Of a DNA stretch of 64,000 nt, positions 54,161-62,703 are shown in pieces. A program made the translations under genes and the position numbers. Origin of the DNA: a virus; IMG/VR virus record IMGVR_UViG_3300020467_000004, positions 36,574 through 100,573 of that record. One strand, given 5' to 3'. Numbering within the stretch: the stretch's first letter is position 1; each line of letters opens with the position of its first letter. Below the pieces are notes generated by a model that had not been told where the DNA came from, searched no databases, and saw only the letters and a list, made by a program, of their open reading frames with translations.

Positions 54161-54532
54161 ATGATAGTGATTATCGATTTACCTATGGATAGGCCGCCCT
54201 ATCCTCCTGATCCCTCGCTGACAGCCGCAGATATAATTGAAGCGGCTACTGCGTTATGGGTTAATCAATTCATCGATGATGATAACTTTGATACACACAC
54301 GGTTGATCAGGTTGTTGATCATATCTGTAGCCGTATGGGTTTGAGTAGCGGTAAAAGTGAAGTACAGGAAATGATGTGTCATTATGTTAATGACATTATA
54401 CTGGAAACCTACGAAGCGGTGGACAAGTCTCTACGCCGCATCATGACAACCTTTGGCAATCGGCCATTGATTGACTACGTAGGTACTAGCTTCCCTACAC
54501 TGCTTGTCCAAGTTCATCTAGATGACCGCTAA
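54161..54532 (+). CDS. Small-array protein 6, 123 aa
   Basis: N-terminal strand IVIIDLPMDRPPYPPDPS with a Pro-rich loop, then two long helices and a final strand TLLVQVHLDD. Overlaps the next gene by 11 bp. Not recognised. Confidence 0.6.
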   Translation: MIVIIDLPMDRPPYPPDPSLTAADIIEAATALWVNQFIDDDNFDTHTVDQVVDHICSRMGLSSGKSEVQEMMCHYVNDIILETYEAVDKSLRRIMTTFGNRPLIDYVGTSFPTLLVQVHLDDR

Positions 54533-54878
54533 TATACTTCTTTTGGACTGTAGTAATTTACAGTCCATTTATGACGTTATGATACCGATATGGCGTTATG
54601 AGACTAGACGTCCTATCCCCGCGTCGTTAGATAGCTTAACTTCTGAAATAATTAACTACTATAAAACCTATAGGGTTAAACCCGCTACGAGTTACACATC
54701 AGTTGCTAGTTATCTACAGGAGCAATATGAGTTCCCGGTAATAACGCCTATTGTGGAACCTCACTTTGCGGCCTTTTGTAAAGAACTTTATAAATACCAT
54801 AAACTAGCATTTGTATTGAGCTGTGACTATTACTATATATGTATCAAGCACAATACCATGTATTTAGAATTGGAATAA
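54522..54878 (+). CDS. Small-array protein 7, 118 aa
   Basis: N-terminal strand ILLLDCSNLQSIYDV, Tyr-rich helices, and a C-terminal strand pair YYYICIKHNTMYLELE. Same outline as the other array members. Starts inside the end of gene 6. Confidence 0.6.
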   Translation: MTANILLLDCSNLQSIYDVMIPIWRYETRRPIPASLDSLTSEIINYYKTYRVKPATSYTSVASYLQEQYEFPVITPIVEPHFAAFCKELYKYHKLAFVLSCDYYYICIKHNTMYLELE

Positions 54879-54881
54879 GTT

Positions 54882-55268
54882 ATGGATAATAATCATCAGC
54901 CCTACCCACCTACCAGTCCTGTGGTGTATATTGTCTCAGCAGAGCGTGGTGTCAAACGACTGTATGAGGCTATATCAGCTGAGGAAACCGTCGTTGAAGA
55001 TTTTAAGAGACTAATAGCTATGGCTGTTAACGCAGCTTCGCTATCAGTAAACGATGTGGAAAACAATCGCCATAATGCTATAAACGATTACCTCTATCCA
55101 TTGCAACTAACCGTCCGTGAGAGAGAGAATTACATCGCTCACCTGGACGTGTTTATTCAGGATCTAATAACAGGCTTTCACCAACTTGGTATACGTGATC
55201 TAGGAGGTGTTGAGTTTGTCGGATTTGATGGGATGGATATTGTCGTTAATGTCTATGCGCAGCAATAA
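54882..55268 (+). CDS. Small-array protein 8, 128 aa
   Basis: The Pro-rich start (HQPYPPTSP) is followed by the strand VVYIVSAERGVK. Helical middle, final strands VEFVGFDGMDIVVNVY. Starts 3 bp after gene 7. Most similar at its end to protein 5. Confidence 0.6.
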   Translation: MDNNHQPYPPTSPVVYIVSAERGVKRLYEAISAEETVVEDFKRLIAMAVNAASLSVNDVENNRHNAINDYLYPLQLTVRERENYIAHLDVFIQDLITGFHQLGIRDLGGVEFVGFDGMDIVVNVYAQQ

Positions 55269-55289
55269 TAACAAAAAGGAGCACGTGCA

Positions 55290-55634
55290 GTGCTTAAATT
55301 TATGATCCTAACCCTAGATAGCTTATCGGGGTTAATTGCTAGATACAGTGAAGAGATGAACCCAGATTCACCTGTCGTTAATAATGAAACGCTGCATTGG
55401 TTAAATTCAGATATTGATGATTTGATTCAAGGTGGGTTTGAACAACAAACAGACGTCGTACACGCCACGTTAACGTCGATCATTGATGATGTAAGCCGAT
55501 ACCTTAATAGATACAACATTGAGGTAGCTGATTTTAGAACAATAGAAATTGTCAATCGCGACGGTACAATACTAATTTATTTTGGAGAGTTTAGTTATGG
55601 TGATATTCCCAAGTCACAATGTAAGCATACGTGA
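55290..55634 (+). CDS. Small-array protein 9, 114 aa
   Basis: A GTG start follows AAAAAGGAGCACG. Strand FMILTLDSLSGLIA, helical middle, strands IEIVNRDGTILIYFGEF. The end overlaps gene 10 by 38 bp in another frame. Confidence 0.6.
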   Translation: MLKFMILTLDSLSGLIARYSEEMNPDSPVVNNETLHWLNSDIDDLIQGGFEQQTDVVHATLTSIIDDVSRYLNRYNIEVADFRTIEIVNRDGTILIYFGEFSYGDIPKSQCKHT

Positions 55635-56007
55635 CGTTGTTAGCTTCTCGCTATATGACAATACCACAATAGGTACTGTCTTTAGCAGAGTGCGTATTAT
55701 TGGGGTGGTTGATTACGATACCGCCTCTAACGCCATCGATCCGGTAGCGCTACACGAGGATATCATCACTAACCTACCTGAAGGTAGCATTGATGACCCT
55801 ACGGCGTATAGCTACTTAAAGGTGCAGATGGAAAATGGCAATAAGACGTTTATCGGCATGCCGTGGGTTAACATGTCAACCCTTGAACGCGTTGGTAGTA
55901 GTAAGCTGCAGCTCACTATCGATGATGTTAATAGCGATGACGTCCCGCGCATCCTAGCTGCGTTAACCTCAAATGGCTTTACTGTATCGGATACTAAGAT
56001 CTTATAA
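55597..56007 (+). CDS. Small-array protein 10, 136 aa
   Basis: Of the in-frame starts I prefer the ATG at 55597, since TTGGAGAG lies 9-14 bp before it. This last array member is more beta-rich (VVSFSLYDNTTIGTVFSRVRIIG) and departs from the shared outline, ending with a small alpha/beta unit. Not recognised. Confidence 0.6.
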   Translation: MVIFPSHNVSIRDVVSFSLYDNTTIGTVFSRVRIIGVVDYDTASNAIDPVALHEDIITNLPEGSIDDPTAYSYLKVQMENGNKTFIGMPWVNMSTLERVGSSKLQLTIDDVNSDDVPRILAALTSNGFTVSDTKIL

Positions 56008-56045
56008 TACAAAGGTAAACTTTTACAGACCTCTGTTTATATAGT

Positions 56046-56147
56046 ATGAACGTTGTTGAGTTTGAGACCCTCCTCAGTGTTCTTGATCTTGAGCCAGAAG
56101 ATCGATCCCTAAAGGTAGTCACGCACCTTTATATTTGTCAAACGTAG
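56046..56147 (+). CDS. Possible 33-aa protein
   Basis: An ATG at 56046 opens a 33-codon frame (MNVVEFETLLSVLDLEPEDR...) ending 7 bp before the terminator stem at 56155. The sequence reads like an amphipathic acidic helix. The ribosome site is weak, so it may not be translated. Confidence 0.4.
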   Translation: MNVVEFETLLSVLDLEPEDRSLKVVTHLYICQT

Positions 56148-56154
56148 TGTTTAC

Positions 56155-56200
56155 CCTTCCTACACCTTTCCTCTAGGGTGTAGGAAGGTTTTATGCCGTC
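56155..56200 (+). terminator. Hairpin terminator with TTTTATGCCGTC
   Basis: A perfect 12-bp stem (56155-56166 with 56177-56188) followed by TTTTATGCCGTC and seven Ts. Ends the early small-gene array. Confidence 0.75.
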
Positions 56201-56272
56201 TTTTTTTGTTTTCGTTTTTTACACCCTCAACCAATACCATGAGCAGAAGAATTAACTAAGACGAGTGTCAAT

Positions 56273-58408
56273 ATGGAAAACCCATTTGTTCTCCCTACCC
56301 AAGAGTATGGTCGAGATTTGAATATCCTGGAACGTTACTATCAGGATACCGCAAGATACCTAGCCTTAGAGACAGGTCGTTCACATGACGAGTGCTACCA
56401 GTGGGTTAAAGAAACCACCCACCCTTCAAGCGGTAAGTTGCCTTTAAAAGATCCAAAGGTGCTAAGCCTTAAACGAGACAAGCCAGGTGAGCGTGATAAG
56501 TGGGAAACTACATTCCTTGGCTACCTTCAAAAGGTGAACAACGAGAACTTAATCATCAGTCCTACACTAGCAGCATATAGACACCCTGATCAGCACGAGT
56601 CTATACTTGCTAAGTATATCCGTAAGAACGTAGATAAGCGTAATGCTGTTAAGAAAAAGAAATTCCAGTCTACGATGGCAGGTAATGATGCTGAGGCTGG
56701 CTTTTACGACATCCTGCAATCTACATTTAAAATCAAGAACAACTCAGTAAGTGGTGGTCATGCATCAGCTTTCACACCGCTGTATAACAAATCAACCCAC
56801 TCTACACTAACATCTACCTGCCGTTCGGCTACCGGGTATGCCAACGCCAACAACGAACGCTTCCTATACGGTAACCGTCACTATTACGATGTGGATGTGG
56901 CAATCCAGAACATCATCTCAATAATCAACAATAGTGATTATAAGACAATAGCAGAAGCGGTAGAGAAATATAATCTACACGTCCCTAGTGTAGAGGAAGT
57001 CTGTGAAACGATTAAATATTCAACAGACCTATACTGGCGTAATCTGCAGTGGTCTAACCGTATCCACAGTCTGATATCTAAACTGTCTGATATGGAACGT
57101 GTGGCTTATACTTACACGGGTAATTTCTACCATCTACGTGAATTAAACCCAGAGTTCACTAGAACGTTCCTAGATCGTTTTACTACGTGCTCAGACACCA
57201 CGATAGACAACCCAGAAGCAGTCATCAGTGAGATGGATGGGGATCTTGAAGCGTATGTAGGCATTCTGCATGCTCACGATTTAAAGAATAAACCCATCTT
57301 TAAAATCAAAGAATCTGAACCTGAGACTTATGCACGCATTGCTAGTTCAGTTAACAATATCTTTGACTTACTGAAAGAATATACAGTATTGTTTAAAGCG
57401 TTCTGGGTGACCCTCAACCCGCCCGCATCGGTAGCGGTATTACCCGATGCTATACGTCGTGGTGTATTGGTGTCGGATACAGACTCTACCATCTTCACTG
57501 TTCAAGACTGGACTATGTGGTATAAGAATGGCGTGGTTGATTTCGATGCTAAAACAACGAGTGTATGGGCGTTTGTTGTATACATTGCCCAGATGACTAC
57601 CATGCATCTGCTTGCTTTGTTGTCATCTAACATGGGTGTGGCTAAACCTGATTTGTACAAGTTATCAATGAAGAACGAATACATGATGCCCGCGCTGTCA
57701 TTGACAAGTCGTGCTAAACACTACGCCTATTACATTAGTGCGCAGGAAGGTAACGTCTATAAGAAGATGAAAACGGATATCAAGGGGGTTGAGCTTAAAT
57801 CTACTAAAGCCCCTAAAGAGATCATTGAAAAGCTACACAAGTACATCATGAAGCCGATGGACTGGACGTTGGAAGGTAAGAAAATCCCTATTAAAGAAAT
57901 GATGCAAGAAGTTGCTGACCAAGAGCACGCTATCATTGACAGCCTTAATCAGGGTAAGATCGATTATCTAACCACCGCCGGTATTAAAGCTGCTGAGTCG
58001 TACGCTAACCCACAAGGATCTAATTACATCTATTACGATTTCTGGAATACTGTCTTTGGTCCTAAGTATGGTGAGGTACCACCACCACCGTATAGCACGG
58101 TAAAGGTATCGCTAAATGCTACGTCTAAGACAAAGGTATCAGAATGGATACGTAGTATCAAGGATGTTGAATTAGCAGAACGTCTTGAAGACTGGATGGG
58201 TAAGAATAACAAACTAGCAGGGATAACGCAGTTCTTAATCCCCATGGATGTTATTAGTACCAAAGGGATGCCTGAAGAAATAATCCAATGTATGGATATA
58301 CGGAAGATTGTGTTCACCACCATGGCACCATTCTATCTGGTATTGGAGACGTATGGGGTGTATATGAAAGATAAGAATATCACTAAGCTTGTTAGCGATA
58401 TCATGTAG
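56273..58408 (+). CDS. Family-B DNA polymerase, palm/thumb piece (split polymerase)
   Basis: The 711-aa product has the motif C of family B polymerases, VSDTDSTIF (D402 and D404, in place of YGDTDS). A motif-B-like stretch, STFKIKNNSVSGGHAS, lies near 150-165, and after motif C come KLSMKNEYMMPALSL and then TSRAKHYAYYIS, as in the KKRY region, and a DIKGVELKS block matching KGIE/G-type sequences. No exonuclease domain (no FDxE motif) and no motif A DxxSLYPS are visible, so those must be in another gene, as in phiKZ relatives where the polymerase is split. About 250 residues separate motifs B and C, longer than usual. Confidence 0.75.
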   Translation: MENPFVLPTQEYGRDLNILERYYQDTARYLALETGRSHDECYQWVKETTHPSSGKLPLKDPKVLSLKRDKPGERDKWETTFLGYLQKVNNENLIISPTLAAYRHPDQHESILAKYIRKNVDKRNAVKKKKFQSTMAGNDAEAGFYDILQSTFKIKNNSVSGGHASAFTPLYNKSTHSTLTSTCRSATGYANANNERFLYGNRHYYDVDVAIQNIISIINNSDYKTIAEAVEKYNLHVPSVEEVCETIKYSTDLYWRNLQWSNRIHSLISKLSDMERVAYTYTGNFYHLRELNPEFTRTFLDRFTTCSDTTIDNPEAVISEMDGDLEAYVGILHAHDLKNKPIFKIKESEPETYARIASSVNNIFDLLKEYTVLFKAFWVTLNPPASVAVLPDAIRRGVLVSDTDSTIFTVQDWTMWYKNGVVDFDAKTTSVWAFVVYIAQMTTMHLLALLSSNMGVAKPDLYKLSMKNEYMMPALSLTSRAKHYAYYISAQEGNVYKKMKTDIKGVELKSTKAPKEIIEKLHKYIMKPMDWTLEGKKIPIKEMMQEVADQEHAIIDSLNQGKIDYLTTAGIKAAESYANPQGSNYIYYDFWNTVFGPKYGEVPPPPYSTVKVSLNATSKTKVSEWIRSIKDVELAERLEDWMGKNNKLAGITQFLIPMDVISTKGMPEEIIQCMDIRKIVFTTMAPFYLVLETYGVYMKDKNITKLVSDIM

Positions 58409-58416
58409 GAGGATGT

Positions 58417-58806
58417 GTGGCAGATAATTTTCTAACATACCCTAGCCATAGAAAAGGAAGCAGTATCAATAAAGTACTGTCTTCTTTTAAAGCAGGTCAA
58501 CGAGTCATTGCTGTAGTTGATATTACAGAGGGTGAGTTCGATATGCCCTATGCAAAGGCAAATGATGTATTGCGTATTAAAACAATTCATCTAGACGGTA
58601 GAGTAAATCCTATCGAGGTCTATCATGAGCTTGGGGCGGAAGAATATAGAACAGCACTGGAGATACCTGAGGGTTTAGATTATAGCCTTGAGGATAAAGC
58701 GTTCTTTGTTAGCGAGCGAGAGATAGCCGCTACAGTTACCAATCCGTTTATGGATAGGCTTCCACCTACAGGCGGTCGATACGTTAACCCAGACTATCGT
58801 AAGTAA
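58417..58806 (+). CDS. Hypothetical protein, 129 aa
   Basis: A GTG start with AGGAGG overlapping the DNA polymerase stop region. Small alpha/beta protein (VIAVVDITEGEFDMPYAKANDVLRIK looks like a beta barrel strand set). Probably cotranscribed with the polymerase. Ends at a bidirectional terminator. Confidence 0.6.
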   Translation: MADNFLTYPSHRKGSSINKVLSSFKAGQRVIAVVDITEGEFDMPYAKANDVLRIKTIHLDGRVNPIEVYHELGAEEYRTALEIPEGLDYSLEDKAFFVSEREIAATVTNPFMDRLPPTGGRYVNPDYRK

Positions 58807-58810
58807 GACA

Positions 58811-58860
58811 GCATAACTAGGAAGATCTAGCATCGTGCTAGATCTTCCTGTATGCCGTTA
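58811..58860. terminator. Bidirectional hairpin terminator with GTATGCCGTTA
   Basis: A perfect 14-bp stem (58819-58832 with 58836-58849, 3-nt loop) followed on the plus strand by GTATGCCGTTA and on the minus strand by GTTATGCTGTC. Confidence 0.75.
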
Positions 58861-59946
58861 TATGAGGAGTTTAAGTCCCTCAAGCTCTATCTCTAAAAGA
58901 TCCTTAATAACGCCGTGAGGAGCGACCAGTGTGGTCTTATCGCTACGAGCTCGTCTTAGTTCACGTTTGATTGCATTTTCAAAGTCTCTATCCTGACCTT
59001 GTTGTGTAGTTAGATACCATGATGTAGCATGTTTAATCCAAGGTAACCATATCAGCCAAAGTATCCAGCTTACTTGTCTGGTACTAACTAAACGGTTAAA
59101 TGGTAACGCATCTCGCATGCATTGATCTAATCGTAATGGTACATTGTCTAACACATCATCTATAGACGCATTCATTCTGATTAGCTCATCAATAACATCA
59201 GGGTATTCTTTATCAACGCTCCCATCAAAACTAGGAATAGCTAGAATAGGCTTAAGTGCACTTTTGGTTTGTGCTTCCCCAAGGTAGTGGCGTAAGTAAC
59301 GGTTCATTAAGCTAATAGATAACTGATGATCTAACATATTTGCTAATACGTACTGATAGACAAATTGATTAGTAGAACCGCGTTGGTCTATAGGCTTAAG
59401 GTTTTCATAATGCGCCCATGTTCTGTACTGGACAGCAAGTAATGGGATGTCTACCGCAATGACACTATAACCTACTTCTTCGTGTTGTTTTTGTCCGTCG
59501 GGGAGGTTCAAGTTTAAGTCACTGCTAGGATGATATAAGACACGCACTGCGTTGGCATTAGACCAATCAGCAAGTAAACCATTGCTGGCCCACTGTGGTC
59601 GCGTTAACGTTGTAGCTACCAGGATGTCTACGATGTTACCACCATAAAACTCACCTTCCAAAGGTGGGTATGTAGATATCTCGGTACTAATCTGCTGACC
59701 ATGTGCAATATCAGTTTCAATGTCTTCTAGGTAATCGTAATAGCGCATCATGTTCATGGCGTTCATGGGCGGTAGGCTATCTAGAAGCTTAACAAGGGGC
59801 TGGGTGTCTTTTAAACGTCGAGGTGCGCTTATTGCCTTGGCTTTAACACGCTCTAAGGCTTTGTCTAATCCGCGTTGGGCTTGGAAAAGACCCGCAAAAA
59901 CCTTTTGGTTGCGGTTAGGGGAATCTGGAGTAAAAAGCCGTTGCAT
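58858..59946 (-). CDS. Hypothetical protein, 362 aa (virion-type)
   Basis: Helical N-terminus with many Arg, Lys and Gln (RGLDKALERVKAKAISAPRRL), then alpha/beta, and a Trp-rich hydrophobic segment (SWILWLIWLPWIKHATSWYL near 288-307) that could insert in a membrane or pack in a virion. The segment makes it unusual. Divergent from ChmA across a 229-bp gap. Family not recognised. Confidence 0.6.
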   Translation of the reverse strand: MQRLFTPDSPNRNQKVFAGLFQAQRGLDKALERVKAKAISAPRRLKDTQPLVKLLDSLPPMNAMNMMRYYDYLEDIETDIAHGQQISTEISTYPPLEGEFYGGNIVDILVATTLTRPQWASNGLLADWSNANAVRVLYHPSSDLNLNLPDGQKQHEEVGYSVIAVDIPLLAVQYRTWAHYENLKPIDQRGSTNQFVYQYVLANMLDHQLSISLMNRYLRHYLGEAQTKSALKPILAIPSFDGSVDKEYPDVIDELIRMNASIDDVLDNVPLRLDQCMRDALPFNRLVSTRQVSWILWLIWLPWIKHATSWYLTTQQGQDRDFENAIKRELRRARSDKTTLVAPHGVIKDLLEIELEGLKLLI

Positions 59947-60090
59947 GGGTCACCTGTGGATGAGTGAAGTGATGTAAAGTTTTAATGTTTTCGAGTCATA
60001 CTATAGAGACAGGTAGCTGTCAGTGTACTTATACTTGGTATAGGTGCCTAACCTGTGTCCCTCTGTGAGGCGATTCAACCTAATTAAACA

Positions 60091-60100
60091 CCTATATCAT
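60091..60100 (+). promoter_or_regulatory. Variant early-type box CCTATATCAT
   Basis: An 8/10 match to CCTAYATTAC, 75 bp before the shell gene, preceded by AATTAAACA as in the other boxes. Confidence 0.45.
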
Positions 60101-60175
60101 TCTAGTGGTCTATCCAGGAATGGAAGATCTATTAGCTAATTTTAAGTTTGACAACATAATAAAAGGTATACCATT

Positions 60176-62044
60176 ATGGCTGTAAATAAAGATAACAAGT
60201 CTACTCCGTCTAACCCTGCTATGGCAGAAGCAATGAAAGAGTCAGGCGCGCAGCAAAGCCGTTCAACAAACCAAAACCAACCCAATCGAGGAAGAAACGT
60301 GGAAGGTCCAAAATCCCTAGCCGGTCTTAATTCTTTATTCAGCAACCCAATGACGCGTAGCACTGCAGGCGAAGTCACTGGTGAGCTAACTCAAACGCTT
60401 CGTAAGATCCTATCTTCAGAGCGTAACAGCGTACTTGAGAAAGTAACGATTGAACCTGTGGACGGCGATAGCCATTCACTAGCCCTTTCTGTAATTGTAT
60501 TACAGTTCCCATTCAACGAGCACGTTGCCTGCTATACCTACATTGTAGAAGGTTCTGGTGACGGTCTTGCAGATCGCGTTCCAACTATTGCTGGACAGCA
60601 AGTAAACATCAAGACTGTTCCTGGTGACGTATACGACGATAACATGTGGGAACAAGTTAGCATGTATCTTCGCAGCAAGTACGGTAACGAGCGCAGCTTC
60701 ATCGATGTTGGCGCTAACGTAATTCCACGTACAGTTACAGCTGACCATGAGAAAGAAATCCGCAGCCTATTATACTTCGGTATCACTGCGTGTTACACTA
60801 CTCTACTTAAAATCAATGGCGATACCAGCAACAGCATTAGCGTAGCTGATATCAACACCGGTGACGTGCTAGCAGCGCAGCTTCGCTACAATCCAGGCGA
60901 CACGCAAACTGCTGCTGGTCAGACTGTACGTTCAGATCTATCTATCGCACTTCGCGGTATCATGCAAACAGGTGAAGCGGTATCTGCTAAGCAGACTATC
61001 CCACTAACAACTGTTGATGGTTACATGGATCTAACTTACGTTCCACGTCAGCAACAACAAATGGCGTATGGTCAGCCTGTTGATCACCGTCAATACGTAC
61101 CGCGTCTAGTAATGACTAACGTATCTTCTGGTCTAAGCGTTAACACGCTAGAGCTTGAACTACTAGGTCTTTCTACTACGGTACTAGCAGCCCAGCACCA
61201 CGCATGGGTTAAGTGCTTCAAGCCTGTATACGGTGCCAGTAAGAATGACATTCATGACATCGGCGCACTAGGCTTTGAAGTTGACTTCGCAAACAATGGT
61301 GAGTACGGTCGTATCTCTACTAAGAGCGATTCATTCTCAGACCAAAGTCTGTTCGAGCTAGTACAACGCAGCATGTACAACGAAGTACTGTTCTCTTGGG
61401 ATATCCCTGAAACCGGTGACCTAAGCTGGTTACAAGAAACGTTCCTAGCCGCAGCGGCTGGTAACAGCAAAGCAATTAACACTCTGTTCAATGCAGCAGA
61501 TACGTTAACTGGCGGTGCGTTTACTCGTAACTACGACGGTGCTCCTCCTCTAATGAGTGAGATTACTCGTGTACATCTTGGTACTTACCTAGATGAAAAT
61601 AATACTCCACGTGATCTACGTGATCTTGATTACCTAGCGATGCTAAACATCTACGGTGATAAAGACCTAGGTCTAGTTGAAGCATTTGGTAACACTTACG
61701 ACCAGACTGATCGTCCTCAAGAACTACGTCTGGCAGAGCGTGCTAAAATCATCGAAGCTACACTAGGTGATACAGTAACCATCACTGGTTACGCACGTCG
61801 TGTTACATTCAATCCTAAGTTCATCGAAGCGCTTGCTATGGCTTGTGCAGAAGCTGGACTTAAGATCCGCCCTGAGGGTATCTACGGTAACGACATGGGT
61901 GCCATTCGTGGTAACACGTCAGCTGTTGGTATGGGTATTGGTCAAAACGCCGGTGGTGCTGTCTTCCAACAAGGTGGTGCTAACTGGGGCGGTTCTGGTA
62001 TGGGTTACGGTGCTCGTAACTCTGGTGGACTTTGGAACCGCTAA
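60176..62044 (+). CDS. chmA: Nuclear-shell protein, chimallin-like (ChmA)
   Basis: 622 aa, against about 631 aa for characterised chimallins (from memory). It has the expected layout: a disordered polar N-terminus (about residues 1-45), a SLAGLNSLFSNPMTRS segment suited to inter-subunit binding, two globular alpha/beta domains, and a flexible Gly-rich C-terminal tail (from about 575, GGAVFQQGGANWGGSGMGYG, ending GLWNR). Codons are highly biased, as for an abundant protein. It lies just upstream of an early RNA polymerase subunit, as phiKZ gp54 precedes gp55, and has an early-type box. Chimallin forms the lattice that encloses phage DNA. The main alternative is the major capsid protein, but that would be a late gene in another region. 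Confidence 0.7.
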   Translation: MAVNKDNKSTPSNPAMAEAMKESGAQQSRSTNQNQPNRGRNVEGPKSLAGLNSLFSNPMTRSTAGEVTGELTQTLRKILSSERNSVLEKVTIEPVDGDSHSLALSVIVLQFPFNEHVACYTYIVEGSGDGLADRVPTIAGQQVNIKTVPGDVYDDNMWEQVSMYLRSKYGNERSFIDVGANVIPRTVTADHEKEIRSLLYFGITACYTTLLKINGDTSNSISVADINTGDVLAAQLRYNPGDTQTAAGQTVRSDLSIALRGIMQTGEAVSAKQTIPLTTVDGYMDLTYVPRQQQQMAYGQPVDHRQYVPRLVMTNVSSGLSVNTLELELLGLSTTVLAAQHHAWVKCFKPVYGASKNDIHDIGALGFEVDFANNGEYGRISTKSDSFSDQSLFELVQRSMYNEVLFSWDIPETGDLSWLQETFLAAAAGNSKAINTLFNAADTLTGGAFTRNYDGAPPLMSEITRVHLGTYLDENNTPRDLRDLDYLAMLNIYGDKDLGLVEAFGNTYDQTDRPQELRLAERAKIIEATLGDTVTITGYARRVTFNPKFIEALAMACAEAGLKIRPEGIYGNDMGAIRGNTSAVGMGIGQNAGGAVFQQGGANWGGSGMGYGARNSGGLWNR

Positions 62045-62065
62045 GTTAAAATTAGCTAAGTAGTT

Positions 62066-62103
62066 AGAAAGAGGGTCTTCGTATCCTCTTTCTTTTTTAT
62101 GCC
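62066..62103 (+). terminator. Hairpin terminator with T run and TTTATGCCCG
   Basis: A 9-bp stem (62066-62074 with 62085-62093) continues into six Ts and ATGCCCG. Ends the shell gene; leaks possible into the HNH-like gene. Confidence 0.7.
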
Positions 62104-62129
62104 CGTTTATAATAAAATAAGGACTTTTC

Positions 62130-62648
62130 GTGACAAAGCCTATGGTAGAATCAATTTTAACAATAACAACACCTCGCCCATCAGATATCAAATTACTTGA
62201 AGAGCAGCAGGGTATTATTCTCAAACCCATTGTCGGCTTTAAAGACGCCTGGGTTAGTCGATGTGGTAAGGTCGTTAAGCTACACTACCCGCTAACAGGT
62301 GATGCGTGTTATTACTACGCCACCCTCACGGTGCGCCGACAAGATCAACGTTTGATGGTAACGCTCAAAAGTAGCGAAGGCTCTACCATGCGAACGCTAT
62401 CTGGTTTAGTGGCTCGCGCCTATCTTGAAGCACCTAAAGACCCCTCGCGTTTTGATCTAATCAACATTGATGAGGACAGAAGTAATTGTCATGCTGATAA
62501 CCTAGCGTGGCAGCTTAAATCACACACCACCAACTATTATTACGAAGTGAAAGACACTCGTGATGGTTCAGTTATGGAGTTTGATACTAAGAAAGATTTT
62601 CATGATTGGGTAAATAAAACGTTTACGTTTAACAGAAAGAAAAGGTAG
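62130..62648 (+). CDS. Degenerate HNH-type (homing endonuclease-like) protein, 172 aa
   Basis: The GTG start has ATAAGGAC 6 bp upstream. The layout is that of phage HNH/NUMOD-type endonucleases: WVSRCGKVVKL (start of a substrate strand), then LSGLVARAYL, then FDLINIDEDRSNCHADNLAWQL. In active members the last block is VNHIDGNKSNNxxENLEW, whose first His is catalytic. Here the corresponding residue is Asn (LINID), so catalysis is probably lost. It sits between ChmA and the early beta-prime gene, where a homing gene might have invaded. It could now act as a DNA-binding protein or be decaying. Confidence 0.7.
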   Translation: MTKPMVESILTITTPRPSDIKLLEEQQGIILKPIVGFKDAWVSRCGKVVKLHYPLTGDACYYYATLTVRRQDQRLMVTLKSSEGSTMRTLSGLVARAYLEAPKDPSRFDLINIDEDRSNCHADNLAWQLKSHTTNYYYEVKDTRDGSVMEFDTKKDFHDWVNKTFTFNRKKR

Positions 62649-62703
62649 GATTTTACAGGGGTGAGTAACATTATGTTTATTATCTAAATGTAATATGCTT
62701 AGA

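Noticed and set aside
60176-62044. Major capsid protein as the identity of the 622-aa gene
   Set aside because: Abundance-type codon use fits a capsid too, but the early-type box, the place next to an early polymerase subunit, the length and the Gly-rich flexible tail fit chimallin better.
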